Part shown: positions 23,340 through 35,707 of the stretch, piece after piece
Numbering within the stretch: position 1 is the stretch's first letter
Layout: the number at the start of each line of letters is the position of its first letter
Source: Eleusine coracana subsp. coracana
Taxonomy: Eukaryota > Streptophyta > Magnoliopsida > Poales > Poaceae
Direction: 5' to 3'
Assembly (NCBI GenBank): GCA_032690845.1
Contig: CM064433.1
Coordinates: 40,422,658 to 40,486,657, forward strand
Length of the DNA: 64,000 nucleotides
Notes under the pieces: generated by a model
The model's database searches: none
The model's input: only the letters and a program-made list of their open reading frames with translations
Told to the model about the DNA's origin: nothing
Translations under genes and position numbers: made by a program

Positions 23340-23819
23340 ACTTATACAGTATGTTTAACCAATCATTACTTATCAAGATTTTACATCGTCATACAATTTT
23401 GGGGTTTTATTGAATTTTAAACAAATTAGTAGTAGTGTGTTGGTCATAGGTAGATTTCGATCCTGGCTTCGCCACTACTTGTTGTTTTATTTGGAACAGT
23501 GATAATTGAACCTGGATCTAGAACACGTAGGGGTGAGAGCGCTTGTTCATAAGATGGCTACCAACTAATAATTTTGTTACAAATCTCGTAGGTGGCTGAA
23601 GTGCAAAATGTGATTGTTGGTTACCGGCTTACATTCTGCATTGCCTTTTTTCATCAAGTCTCTGGCGATACTAGCTAGTAGTTGAACTTTTTGGATCAAT
23701 CTGATAACAGGAAGCTTTAAGCAGCTATGATGCATGTATGTTTCTTTTTTGTGAGTAATTGATAGACAACCACATGGGCACGCCGCAACTGCATGGTTGT
23801 TCTTGACCTTTTTGTTTTT
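23340..23819. other. Non-coding, including the likely 3' end of the hAT relic
   Basis: Apart from the terminal-repeat-like block near 23460-23476, no gene, repeat or signal is recognisable. Confidence 0.4.
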
Positions 23820-24518
23820 GGAGAATTGGTTCTCTAGCATCGAAGGATCACCTCTTCCGGAAAATACCAATAAAAGATTTTACCTCTGAAAAATTGCATC
23901 AAAAGATGAGCAATGTTATCGAAATAGCATTCCACCAATTTTTGGGTAGAATAGATCGGAGAAATGTTATATTTGCCAACTACATCAAAATATCACTACA
24001 TCCCTTCCTCTCGCCAGCCACTGCTGCTTCTATTGTCGTCGCTCTGGTTGCTTGCGCCACCCTTGGCCCAACTTGCTACTCGTGGGCCCTCAGTCAGCCA
24101 TTAACCATTGCTACTCGTGTTGCTATCACCCGGCCACCTGCCCCTGCCGCCCTCAGCCTGAACATCGGCCGACATTGTTTGCGTCGTTGTCGCCTCAGCC
24201 TTCTGCCCTGCTTTTAGCACCGTCATCACCCTGGTCATCCACCCTGTAGCTCGTGCCTCCATCGACTATTGATGCTCACATTTCCCTCGGCTTGGCCATC
24301 GGCTGCTGCTCACTCTGACCCTCCCTGCCACTCGTTTGCTTCATTTTCTACAACCGTGACTGCTGTTCATGCTGTTTCACACCTTCAAGGGTATTTTGGT
24401 CCTAGATATGGATCTAAACTTCAAAAGGGTAAGTAGTGCTATTTTTGAAAGATGAAGTCTTTAAATGGTATTTTCTAGAAGAGGCGATCTTTCAATGCTA
24501 GAGAACCAATTTTCTCCC
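23820..24518. mobile_element. Non-autonomous DNA element with roughly 50-bp terminal inverted repeats
   Basis: The left end GGAGAATTGGTTCTCTAGC (from 23820) and the right end, read in reverse complement as GGGAGAAAATTGGTTCTCTAGC (to 24518), form an inverted repeat continuing through ATCGAAGGATCACCTCTTC and the AAAATACC block for about 50 bp with few mismatches. The interior is non-coding and C-rich (24000-24350). Flanks share TTTGTTT-like sequence (left 23811-23819, right 24519-24527), but I could not establish an exact duplication. A MULE- or hAT-type derivative is possible. Confidence 0.7.
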
Positions 24519-25310
24519 ATTTGTTTGTCAAACATGTGAGATGTACTTGAGATATAACTAGTAAGATGGCCCATGCATTTGCGAGGTTCTATATTGTTAG
24601 GAATTGCTCTTGGACAACGTCATTTATAAGGTTTACTTTTATAGTAGTCCCGAATAATTCTGCACCATTCATTACAGTAGATATGGAGGGCCATGACATC
24701 ATCGTCTATTTTGACAGATGATATGACAATGGAATCATAAGCATAGATTTATTTTTTTCCTGTTAAACCGGTGAATCATTTAACAAAAACAAAAGTGACA
24801 ATGATGTGTCCATGTTAGTATACGTGACAACCTTTTTTATTGATCCTGGCATAAGTCATTAACAAAAAATGTGGCAGGATTAAATGCCAAGGTTAATGTA
24901 ATTATATGGCCATTTTTCTTATTGATATATGCATTCAGAAATAGAAATGTCTGACAACACATGTGCATGCCAAGATAAATGTCGCGACCAAACATTCTCG
25001 TATTAACATCTATCGATTATTTCACATGGAATTCGCTAGAATCCTAATGGCACTATTACTGGACAATACGTGTTTGGCTTCAAGCTGATCCAAAATTGGA
25101 TAGGTACGATTTACAAATTAAATGATCAAAGGCCTGTAGCTTTTGCCTTTTGGTGCTGGACCAAGTAATTCTCTCACGATCCTGTACATGCAAACAACTG
25201 AATGTGTGCCAAAATTGTGTCTCAAATATAAATGAATGTTCTACATTTGATTCTTATCTTACACCCTAAGGTGCAACATTATCATTAAGGCTATCGTAAA
25301 GTACCCTATT
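24519..25310. other. AT-rich non-coding sequence
   Basis: No reading frame, repeat boundary or known signal was found in this stretch. Confidence 0.4.
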
Positions 25311-25680
25311 AGGCCATTCTCAGTGGGTCTTTCATTTGGCATTTATTAGATGACACATCAGCAAGAAAGATGACATGGCATGATATTTATTATGAAAGAG
25401 GAGCGAAACCTTTCATTAGAATGAAAGGGTAGTGACACTCTTTCCAAGTTGGTGAAAGAAGAATGAAAGGTGCATTGAGACTCTTTTTCTTTCATGTGCA
25501 GAAAAAAAATGAATCCTCATTGGTACACTTATGCAACCATTTAATGTCTCGTTCAGTCTATGAAACTGTGAAATGAAATAGTACACTGAGAGATGCACTT
25601 TCATTTCATATAATAAGACTAGAAAGCTGACGTGTCATATTTGGAAAATGTGAAATGAAATAGTCCACTGAGAATGACCT
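25311..25680. mobile_element. MITE (370 bp) with terminal inverted repeats
   Basis: The ends AGGCCATTCTCAGTGG and, in reverse complement, AGGTCATTCTCAGTGG match at 15 of 16 bases, and similarity continues inward through a CATTTCA-type block. The interior is AT-rich, full of GAAAG/CTTTC motifs and would fold into an imperfect hairpin. No transposase. Flanks are CCTATT and AATTAA and show no clear duplication, so the superfamily is unassigned. Confidence 0.75.
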
Positions 25681-26747
25681 AATTAATCAATCTAGTTTCA
25701 GACGATGCAAGCTTATACTCCTTGTAAAATCATCCAATACCTTATTCAATCATTGGAAAGTCTACTACCATCTGGCCATACTGATTGCCATTTCATGTCA
25801 TAGTTTCATCTATATATGTGGTAGCCTGGTTTTGCATCTCTGTTCAATAACTGTAGCAGTTGTTTCACGTTGCTCCATCTATTGCATTGTTGTTAAGATT
25901 GATCAAGTGTACATTGTTTGTAAGGCATATTGGCCATTCCTTTGTTGTTTCCATCCATCTCACATCCCTTCTAAACAAAAGAAAAGAAGAAATAGTTATG
26001 TTGTTTCAGTCCCTTCTCGTCTAAGGCCAAAGTATGGAGCAATATGAGTACGTCGACCGATGCATGAAGACAATGGTTGAAAGTCATCTTTTTCACGAAA
26101 GCTGCACCAAAACTCTCCTGAATGCAAGATTCGTATTCCAGGCAAGCAGATTCATTGATCTAACATAGTGTGAAACAAATGGAGGATTAATTTCAATATT
26201 TAAACCTTAGATATTCACTACTAAATGGAGAATGATAGTCATTGGGCCAATATGCTCACCACCATGACCCGACCCAAATGATTGATTGCCAAATACATAG
26301 TTATTCACGTCCTTGCACTTTGTAGCAAAAATTCATCATTAGTGTCATGCGGGGAGCCATTATTTGCACCCTATGACAGATCATCGCTATCACGTACATT
26401 ATCATTGGCGTCAATTCTACATCTTTATGACCAATACCAATGATGTATGGATGTCGGTAGCACCACAAACGTAGATTTCCCACTGTTAATGGTGGTGCCA
26501 TTTGGGTTCTAACCATATTTTGGACAGTGGTCACAACGGTGTAGAGCTTACATGGAACGGCGTGCTCTTTCTAGAGGAAAAGAAAAAGAAAGAATGACTT
26601 AAGGGACGCCTTCTAGTTGATTCACTCATATTAGTTAAAAAAAAGGCCTCCCAAAAAATAGGAGCACAATAGCGGGAGCAAGTTTTTGTCTTTTCTTTAA
26701 TTGATTCTCTCACGTCAATTGTGGGAGCAAGGATTTTATCTTTTCTC
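25681..26747. other. Non-coding sequence without recognised features
   Basis: Short frames are present but have no similarity I recognise and no promoter or splice context. Confidence 0.4.
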
Positions 26748-26990
26748 TCACGTCAATTCTGAAACAATTGCAATGGTGGGTAATTAATCAAGTTGGGCAG
26801 GGGTATTTTGGTCTAATTTTTTTATAATGGCAGTGGTCGATAAATTTCTCTTCTTATTTGTCTTTCCTCTCTCAAGTCAATTCTAAAACAATTGCAATGG
26901 TAGGTAATTAATCAAGTTGGGTAGGGGTACTTTGGTCTAATTATTGTATAGTAACAATGGTGGGTAAATTTCTCTTCTTTATTTATGAGT
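26748..26990. repeat. Two tandem copies of a unit of about 124 bp
   Basis: Copy 1 starts TCACGTCAATTCTGAAAC at 26748 and copy 2 starts TCAAGTCAATTCTAAAAC at 26872. Both contain AACAATTGCAATGG, TAATTAATCAAGTTGGG and TTTGGTCTAAT and end in AAATTTCTCTTCTT. A partial third unit precedes at about 26708 (TCTCACGTCAATTGTGGG). Confidence 0.75.
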
Positions 26991-27425
26991 GGTGGTATTT
27001 TTAATGAATGCAGGTAATCCGTAAGTGCACGGATAATACTATTGTAGCATTTCACCTTAAAGTATTCATTATATCATATTTGTTTATCTGAAAGGAAGGC
27101 AATTGAATCAAGACAATCACTATATTCAAGTGTTATTATAAATTATAAGACAAAATCCTTATAGGGGTAAGGGGTATAGATAATCATGACTAGTCTGGAC
27201 ACACATATATCACACTCTAGATATATGAAGACTAGCCTAGTGGAGAAGAAACAAGAAAAGAGCTTAGTTTCTAAGTTGGATTTATACAATTCATAGTTTA
27301 TATTATACACATTTATACTAATAATGCAGAAGCATGTATGATAATCAGATCATCACAGCATGGGCGCGGGTTTACCCCTACATTCATAGACGACTCCTGT
27401 CAAGAGGCTACAATGTGGCCAAACA

Positions 27426-28338
27426 TGAGGACATCACTTCTATGGATGTACACAACATACCTTCAATACTGGACTTGCAAGGTCCAATCACATGAGCTCG
27501 TGCACAACGACTTAATTTAGAGGTGAGTTCATTCCTAAGTTCTTGTTTATATGTTACTCTTGAGAATAGTTTGCTACCTAATGATTATAATGTGCTTAGG
27601 AACCATGGAGAGGACCAAGAGATGATGTGAGAAGGATTTGGAGGTGTGGAGGACCAGCAAGGACGTGCAAGCCAATGTGAAGGCCCAACTCAAATCGACT
27701 TTGAAATTGTTTTGGAGTCCAGGACCAGTCCGCACTAAAACGGACACAGGATGCATACGGACTTGGATTTATACATTCTACATATACTTAGAAAGCTATG
27801 GAGAAGAACTTTCCAATGGCGCTAGTTTGATGTCAAAATGCTTTTGCAGTCATTAGGAATCATTGAAACAAGGTAGAGTCCAGAATCTGTCCCGGCGCTA
27901 TGTCGCCTGTTTTGGCCTTTGGGCTTCGTATCCAGTTGAGCCCAATTAGGACCGCATCCAGAGGGTGTTGCACAATACTAGAGTCTTCATAAGCAGCCGC
28001 CACCGCTCCATTAGGTTTTGGATTTTGCTTAGATTAATTTTGTTCATATACAGTTTTGTCGTTCATTGGTTTGTGAGATCCCATCTTATGAGATTAATCA
28101 TACATCTGCAATTCAGATATATTCTTCTCTGTTCTTGCTTGTGTTCTTGATTTGCAGGCAAGGATAAGCCTTCTCGGTGAGGTCAATCGAGTAGCATCGA
28201 TTTAAAACTAGAAGAGATGTTGTGTTGTGATTGCGGGGTTCCGAACGTGTTCTTTAGAAGCCCGATCAATTTGTGTTTTGCCTCAACCCAAATCAAGTGT
28301 ACTAGAACCGTTTGAAAGATCGGGAACCCTTGTCCACA
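27426..28338 (+). mobile_element. Solo LTR (913 bp) of the same family as the left gypsy element
   Basis: Starts TGAGGACATCAC and ends CTTGTCCACA, matching the reverse complement of 5472-6395 end to end, including the GGACTTGCAAGGTCCAAT block and the GATCGGGAACCC block near the end. No internal sequence follows; the next bases (AAGGATAG) belong to the host repeat. Flanking 5-mers are AAACA (27421-27425) and ACACA (28339-28343), matching at 4 of 5 bases. The coding part (Arg-rich tail) is disrupted, so the copy is old. Orientation is opposite to the left element. Confidence 0.8.
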
Positions 28339-28981
28339 ACACAAAGGATAGATTGTGTCATTACCACATATGGCCTACCTCTACAACCCGTGGATTACGT
28401 GATAAATAGTACATCCTATTGATCTAAGCACCACAATTACAACTCTAAAACAATACTCTAAATCCCCTAGCGATGGATCAGATAAAGAGCAATCACACAA
28501 TGTGAACACTAAGCACATAGAAATGATCTAAGTCAAACATTAATCATGCATCATATAATGATATAAATAAGACTATAGTAAGGCCCTATGTCTAACATGG
28601 TAGTAAAGCAAAACTAAACTACTAGCATGCAAGCATAACAACCACATACATGAATGGATCACATAATCAAACAAGAAACACATGATCAAAGCATGACTAT
28701 ATAGAAAGACTAAATATATTAAACCAAATACGTCTTAGAACTGGAGAAGGATACAATAGCCATAACACAACTCCAAAAAGACTTGGGAACTCAAGAATAC
28801 TTTATTTTAAGTCTAACTCCACTAGAACTAGACAGTAACTCAAAATACAAGAGAGTGAATGCTTCTATGTATGTGTTGAGGAGTGAAGCAATGTCCTTGC
28901 TTTATAGGGGCCCAAAGTTCGTAATTAAGGTGGTAACTCCTGCCCTAACTACTACAACCGCCTTTGAAGAGATTGTGGGAG

Positions 28982-31900
28982 TGTCACAGAACCGCCTTAC
29001 CATGGAGACGGCTCTGTTCCAGGATCTTTCTCGGGTGGCAACACGCGCTATGACGCCCAATAGTACAACACAAGATAGAAGAATATAATTGCAACAAGAA
29101 CATAGGTAGAGTACATAATTTTTTACAGAAATTCAAATTTATATTACAAACTAGAGTTTTTAACAAAATAAAAATACGGAAGCGAATTTGTTCAACAGTG
29201 ATTCAAATAGTTTGACGGAGTAGATAAGATACAATCGCCCTCTCATGGCCATGATAGGTGTTTTGCCCAAACACCGTACCGGCAATCAAGGGACTACTCC
29301 TCTTCTTCGTTCGTGCATAACTCCCACTCGATGTTCCCGCAGTTAGGGTGCTGGCCTTCCTAGTGGAATCTCCCACCGCAGTGTCAGTCTCTCCCTGGTC
29401 ATCTGAAAACCACATAGAGCTATGCCCTGAGTAACTAATTTACTCAGCAAGACTGACCCGACAAAATGGCCAACTACAGCCAACACCTAGACAATGCAAA
29501 AGCTAGGGATAGGGTTTACTTGCCAGAAAGCCAGCCTATGAGTGGATCCTTATTTTCAAATTTTAGCATCAAGTTAAGTTGTCATACGGAACCATAAATT
29601 TAGTTTGCACTAAAGATCTAACAATCAAGGTTGCAAAACAATCTTAATAATTTCAAACAATAATATTATACCCATTCATCATCTTAATGGCTTCTAACAC
29701 TGTTCTGAAGCAGCGATCAAGTGGTACTTGTTACTATGAGGGGCAGCGACTCGAATCGATCTACATCCTGCAGGAGAAACCTGCTTGCACGACCCATACG
29801 CGCTTCCTGGAAGCCGCATGGAGCAAATTTTCTCTTACGGTACCGTAGGGTCTAGACTCCCCCGAGAAGGGTCCCCCAATGCGACGCGCCCCGTGCGGCC
29901 ATCCGTGGGTGAATTGCTCCCTCCTCAGCCCCAGTTCCACCAAAGAACGGAGAAGGCTATCTTCCGACGAGGTAGTAGTCGTAGCTACGTCGGTTTACTG
30001 GGCCCATAACTCCAGCATGCAAACAGTACGTTCCAACATGACCTCATAGAACCGGACACGAGGCGTAGACTTAGGTGACTCGGACGGGGCTACCTCCTTG
30101 CAGACATGCGGTCCTTCCCTTTCTACCTAATTGCCCGTCCGATCTTCATTGTGATTCCATCCACACCTTTCTTCGCCCGACATCATTCCCCAGTGGTAAC
30201 ATTTCCTGTCTACGAGTGGTCTCCATACCACTCGGTGAATGGCCGTCCTAATTTAAGCAGAGCGACTACCGTCTTGAGGCTAAATATCAGGAAAAAGGGG
30301 CCTACTGCAATGCTAGGGTTTTCAACCAACTCCTATCACTTAATGCACAGACAGGCCTACACTCCTAACTAGTGATAGAGTAAAATTAAAACAGTTGGGT
30401 TGCACCGGGGCTTGCCTGGGTTCTACTCTTGGTCAACTGCGACACCTCCGGCTCCTTCTAGCTCCTGCTCCGGTCCCGTCTCCACGTGGTTCAGTGCGTG
30501 ATCTATATGATGCAAAAGATGATGCTTATGAGAGAAGATTCATGGCACTTTCTCAATAAATACGTTAATGTATACTATTTCATGTGGAAGTGAGCGAGGT
30601 GTGTTGATTAGTTCAGCAATGTAACGTATTTAGTGGAGGCACAGGGTGGGCGTTTAGTGTATTTCCTTCATGGACTCCAGTATTTAATCGCGGTGACATT
30701 GTATAAAAATATGGCGGGTTGTGATAACCGGACGGAGGTGCAATGTGTACAATACTAAGGTGTGCTGGTCAAGGCATTACCTACAGCTTATATGATGCTT
30801 AACATGAAAGACATAACAGTCAACCCCAACATATCAGAAATGAATTTATAACGTCCAGTGATTTATTAGAGCTACCATACCATTAGTTATTTTAGCATTG
30901 TTCTGGAAACCAAATGCATATGGGGAATTTATTGTAACTAGGTCATGCCAGGGGTGAATTATGACCCAAGTTTCATAGACATGCAATGAGCCAATAATTT
31001 TAAATAATTAAATTGGATAGAAGCCAAATAATTCTTACAGACCCATATAATGAAAATTAACATATGAGACTTTGCAGGTTAATTATATGCACGAAACATG
31101 AACTTTAAACACTAATTTCACAAGAAGATCATTCATGAATTAATGGCTACAACAATAACAATTATAGGTCTGTTTAGAGCAAATTAATCATTGCATTAAC
31201 ATGGAAAGTACAAGAATTTTATTTGGCAATAGAGAAACATTGACCCATGCAACACATGATTTTAAGAACAAGAATCACTATCATACTATGTATATTAGTT
31301 CCCCTATCTATTAAATAGTCCTAGACAGTGGTAAATGCATAACTTTAATTATCAAAACATGACATGGTTTATTTTAATTTCTATCTATGTTCCATGCAAC
31401 ACCAGGAACATTCATGCAAGGCCTTGGCTGTTATAAAGTCACATTTCATCATATATGAACCAAACATGCAAGTCAAAAAAATAAATCACTATACATATCT
31501 ATAACTTTTCATGCCATGCCAACAACTCCATTAGCTAGATCTCATTTTCTTGACTCCAAAGAATTTTCTTTCATATTTTTCTACTGAGTGGTTATTTTGC
31601 AATTGATTTAACAATTTTTGTCCATTTTCTCGATTAAATTTTCAAAAGAAAACTCATTTCAAACATCCCCTATGCGCGCGCAGGCGAGCTCTCACCAGAG
31701 CTGGACGGCGCTGGCCGGCGAGCTCGCCGTTGGGCGCTGCACGCCTCAGATGGTGTCAGTCCCAAAACGAGAAATGGTCTACGCGTCGGTGCGCTTCTCT
31801 TGGAGGGCTCGGCGACCACCAGCGGTGACCGGAGAAGGGCTGCCGACTGTGCGTGGAACAGGGGCGGGGTTCGGGAGTGTCGCGCGACCAGAGAAAAGAG

Positions 31901-32995
31901 CGAGAGTGGCCAGATTTTGGCCAGAGAGTTTCACCTGAGCATGTAGAAGGGTGGCACACAGTATTCTTTGCGAGAGGGACACCGGAGATGGGTGCTCATC
32001 GATGCGGTGGTGACTGCGATGGTCTACGGCGAGGGATCTTCGAAATCCGGCGATTACAGTAGGGGACCTGCACCGGTAATGGCTCAGACGAGTGTGATTG
32101 TTGACGAGCTAGCTTCTGACCAAGGGACGCAGGGGATGGCTCACCGAGGAGGGAGGATTTTTTGGCGATGTTGCTCGGTGTTCAGTTGCTTGGGCTGGAG
32201 AAAAATGGGGCTGATCTCCTTGCATGCCGCGTGAGAGAGGGGGTTGAGCGCACGAGCAGACTTGGGAGCTAGCTGCGGATCTCCAAGAAGCAGCACAAGG
32301 CAGGAGGGCAGAGCTCATCTGCGGAGGCAGCGCTGCAAACTCACAGGAGCAGCAATGGTGGCCATGGTGAGCTCGGGCAGAGAAGAGCGAGAGAAGAGCT
32401 GAGAGAGGAGTTACTGGGAGATGAGACCAGTAAGTTGATGGGTGCCTCGGGGGGGCGGGGGTGGGGGGTGGGACACTTGATCCCATACTAATGCCGCTTT
32501 AGTGTGTATGACAGGTGGGTCCCGCCCGGATCTGATTTTTGTTGTTTTATCAAAAATGCCGCTTATGTTTATTTCTATACCCTTATTCCCATACCTTAAT
32601 TTATGTAAATAAAAATATGGGGGGTTTGAGAAAGATGTGCTCTGTATTTTAAAAATACTAATGTTTAACAGTTGTCATTTGAATTTGAATATGAATTTTT
32701 CAAAGCGGGATAGTTTTTGACCTCTTGGGCATTTATTTGATCCATTAAATAAAGGAATAAAATTCTGATAAATTCCCCACAGTTCTACTTTGGCATGATC
32801 TAAAGCATATACTGTTTCTGGACCTAATTTTTGTGGAAACATTTGGACTTGTAGTTTAAGTGTCATTCAAATTTGATTAAATTTCATTTGAATTGAAATC
32901 AAAGAGGACTCAAATTTTTTTAGTATGGGTTTCTAATCATGTAAAAGTTATGACTAAGGTACTGCACTAGCAAGTTAGAGACCAGGGGTGTCACA
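28982..32995 (-). mobile_element. Solo LTR (4014 bp) of the Tekay-like family
   Basis: Plus-strand ends are TGTCACAGAACCGCC and CAGGGGTGTCACA, flanked by exact GGGAG duplications (28977-28981 and 32996-33000). The ordered blocks match 41591-45685: CCGCCTTACCATGGAG, CATGATAGG, GACTCGAATCGAT, TTGCACCGGGGCTTGCC (30411) and AAGATTCATGGCACTTTCTCAATAAATACG (about 30535). A GC-rich part (31670-32500) is followed by an AT-rich end. Frames in it (31618-32486) look like composition effects. Confidence 0.92.
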
Positions 32996-33399
32996 GGGAG
33001 GCTCCCCATGTAGGCCTGGAATGAGTGGGTCTTCTCCCCCTTCGGCCGAATAGGAAGATTTGACCGAAGGTGGTTGGGCCCCTCTGGCACCCATCCTTCT
33101 CTAGTGCACTGGTCAGTGGCCCTGTTGGCCTTTCACATGTCAGACCCTCTTGTATGTCGGTTTGGTACTCCTTATGGGCATTTTTTGATCCGTGGGAATT
33201 CCTGATGGTGATCTCTGACAGGTCAAAGTTGTGTTTCTTCGCCACATAGGTGTGTTTTTTACTTTATTTTGTTGTTTCTTTTTTATGCAAGCATTTCTCC
33301 TAGAACAAGTCGGAATTCCTTTATTTGTAAATAACATATGCATGATGGGAATGTCAAGTTCTCCTTTTTTAACAGTAATATTGATTGTCAGAAATGATA

Positions 33400-34215
33400 G
33401 TTAGTGACTGTCAGCAATGTGATGCATAGGAGGGATCTAGATGGTGTCATTTGAAACTAGATTTCAGAAATGTATATGATATAGTGAATTGGTCCTTCCT
33501 ACAATGAACTTTAAGGATGAATGGTTTTCCCCCACAATGGTCTCAATGGATTGATCAAATAATTCTGGGAGAGACGATGGCAATTAAAATCAATGATGAT
33601 ATTGGCCAATACTTCCAATCCAAGAAAGGCATTCATTAGGGACCCTCTTTTGCTTATTCTCTTTAACTTAGTGGAAAACATCCTCGCCATTCTAATTGAA
33701 ATGGCCAAGGTGAATGAAAAATGTATTGGAGTAGCCCCTCTCACTTAGTGGAGGATGAGTTGCTTATTCTATAACATGCAGATGATACGATTGTTTCTAT
33801 GGAACATGACTTAAAATTAATTTTCACAAAAGTGAGATCTTTTGCTATGGAAAAGCCAAGGATGTTGAGCATGAATATGCTCAACGTTAAGGATGTAAGA
33901 GCGGAGGATTCCCTTTTAAATATCTTGGTATACTGATGCACTATAAGAAACTATCTAAAAAGGATCGGCTAATAGTTGAGAAGCTTTGGAAAAAGCTTAG
34001 TAGCTAGAAAGGAAAACTCCTATCGGTTGGGGGTAGGATAGTTTTGATTAACTCGGTTTTGACTAGTTTCACAATGTACATGATTTCCTTTTTTGAGGTC
34101 CCTAGAGGAGTTCTTAAAAAATTGCACTACTATCGATTCTGCTTTTTCTGGTAATGTGCCGAACATAAGAACAAATATAGGCTCACTTGATGGAGTGTGG
34201 TGACGAGGACAACAA
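33400..34215 (+). pseudogene. LINE reverse transcriptase fragment, 5'-truncated and decayed
   Basis: Plant LINE RT motifs in order across three frames: HLKLDFRNVYDIVNWSFLQ (about 33448-33505), TLRMNGFPPQWSQWI, QSKKGIH-stop-GPSFAYSL (the KKGLRQGDPLSP block, with Gln replaced by TAG), LHRADD-like HADDTIVSMEHDLK (33778-33818), KINFHKSEIFCYGKA, FKYLGILMHYKKLSKKDR, and KGKLLSVGGRIVLINSVLTS (about 34010-34070). The catalytic YADD tyrosine is His. At least six stops or frame changes are present. No poly(A) tail was seen, because the next LTR fragment follows closely. Confidence 0.82.
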
Positions 34216-34239
34216 CACTCCAACTAAAATGCAAGTTCG

Positions 34240-34895
34240 TGTGTGACAATTGAATTTATGGCTATGCTCATTACTAATGACTTCTTTAATTTTGAGAACA
34301 TTCGGCTATATGTAATGGATTAATTATTGTTAGGAACATGGAGATGACAATGAGATAATTGCAGAGGAGGTTAAGGGCGTGGTGGGCCATAAAGGTGGTC
34401 CAAGTCAAGAGGGAGGTCCCAGTTATATCAACTTGGAGTCCGACTCGGAGCACATAAGAAGGCTGCACTAAAACGAAAACGAGAGTGCATACAGACTCAA
34501 ACTATGATGTTCTACATATGCAGCGAAATCTAAGATGATAACCTTCCCAATGTCTCTTGTCTCATGTCAACATTCATTTGGATTCAATGGTAATGAATGA
34601 AACAAATTGACGTCTAGAATCCATCACACTTCTTCAACACTGTATTCCATCTTTGGGCCATGTATCTAGTTGAGCTCACTTAGGGCTGCATCTAGTGGAT
34701 CTTGCACAACCCTAGGGTCCCCATATACAGCCCCATCTGCTTTCAGTTTTTAGGTTTCCTTATATTAATTCTGTTGAATATTGTTCTGTTGTTCATCCGT
34801 TTATGAGATCCCAACTTGTGAGATTAATTATTAATCTGCAAATTTTGTTGCATTATTTATTGTTCTTGCTTGTTTTTTTGATTCACGATCCAAGG
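34240..34895 (+). repeat. Diverged LTR fragment, third copy of the left-element LTR family
   Basis: Blocks collinear with 27580-28160: AGGAACATGGAGATGAC, GGAGTCC...CGGAGCACATAAGAAGGCTGCACTAAAACG, TTCTACATATGC, TCTTGCACAACCCTAGGGTC, and GAGATCCCAACTTGTGAGATTAAT. Both ends are missing or unrecognisable. More diverged than the copies at 5472 and 27426. Confidence 0.7.
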
Positions 34896-35707
34896 TATCA
34901 TTTCTAGCAAAAGTCCACTTTGTAAAGTTAAGGTATTACGAAAAATGAAATTTTCCTTTCGTATATACAAAAATACTTCACTCATAAAAGATAATCTTAC
35001 AAAGAGGAACTGACGAGCCAGGGAGGGGGGGGGGGTACCAAATGTTGTATTTGTAGCTCCTTAGAGACTACAACAATTGTTTTTTTATTGCTATTTCTCT
35101 AGATTTATTTGGAACAGTGTGCACATCACTTTTTGAATTTAACCACTTGATAGTATCTCACATATGTTTGGTTCTTGGCTTCATGATATACCATCATCGT
35201 CCAAAAATCAGATTTCGTTAGGTGCTGGAACCCTGTCTTGGACAATCTATTTATTTAATAATTAAAGGAGATGACATTTCGCTACGGTGTCTAGAAAAAA
35301 AAAAGGAAATAACCTCTAAATTCTCAAAAAAAAAGGAAAACATCTGACCCTTAGTCCCCACATCACATAACAAGGAAGAAAATCTGGCCTTCTATCCCCT
35401 CTTGTGATCAGTTAATTGACCGTTACCGTCATCCTAATTATCGATCGTAAGGGACAAAAAAAGAAGAAGCGCTTCTTCTATCTTAGTTATTATTATTTCA
35501 TCGTCACAATCCAAAAAAACAAAATATACGGCCGTCCAACCCTAGACTGACACCTTATCCAAACATGCCTCCTCAGGGCTTGGCGTGGTTAGTTGAGCAT
35601 GCCGCCATGCAGCTATCGTCAGCACGGCCTCTGATATTTTCCGGTGATGCTTCATGGCTGCAGCAATGGTGCATTATAGCACTAATCTCCAGGACTTCAC
35701 GGGCATG
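34896..35707. other. Non-coding sequence with short homopolymers
   Basis: G run at 35022-35033, A-rich runs near 35297 and 35325. No gene or transposon boundary recognised before the copia element. Confidence 0.4.

Larger units (their letters stand above)
27009..33250. other. Unidentified repeat split by two solo LTRs (segments 27009-27425, 28339-28981, 32996-33250)
   Basis: When the two solo LTRs are removed, the three segments join cleanly: GTGGCCAAACA to AAGGATAG, and GATTGTGGGAG to GCTCCCC. The combined non-coding sequence of about 1.3 kb starts near TGCAGGTAATCCGTAAGTG, resembling the beginning of some plant LTRs, but I could not confirm matching ends or a target duplication. It was the landing site for both LTRs and is older than either. 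Confidence 0.45.

Noticed and set aside
23577..23870. A 97-codon minus-strand frame with CPCGC
   Set aside because: It crosses the end of the inverted-repeat element and has no recognisable domain or context.
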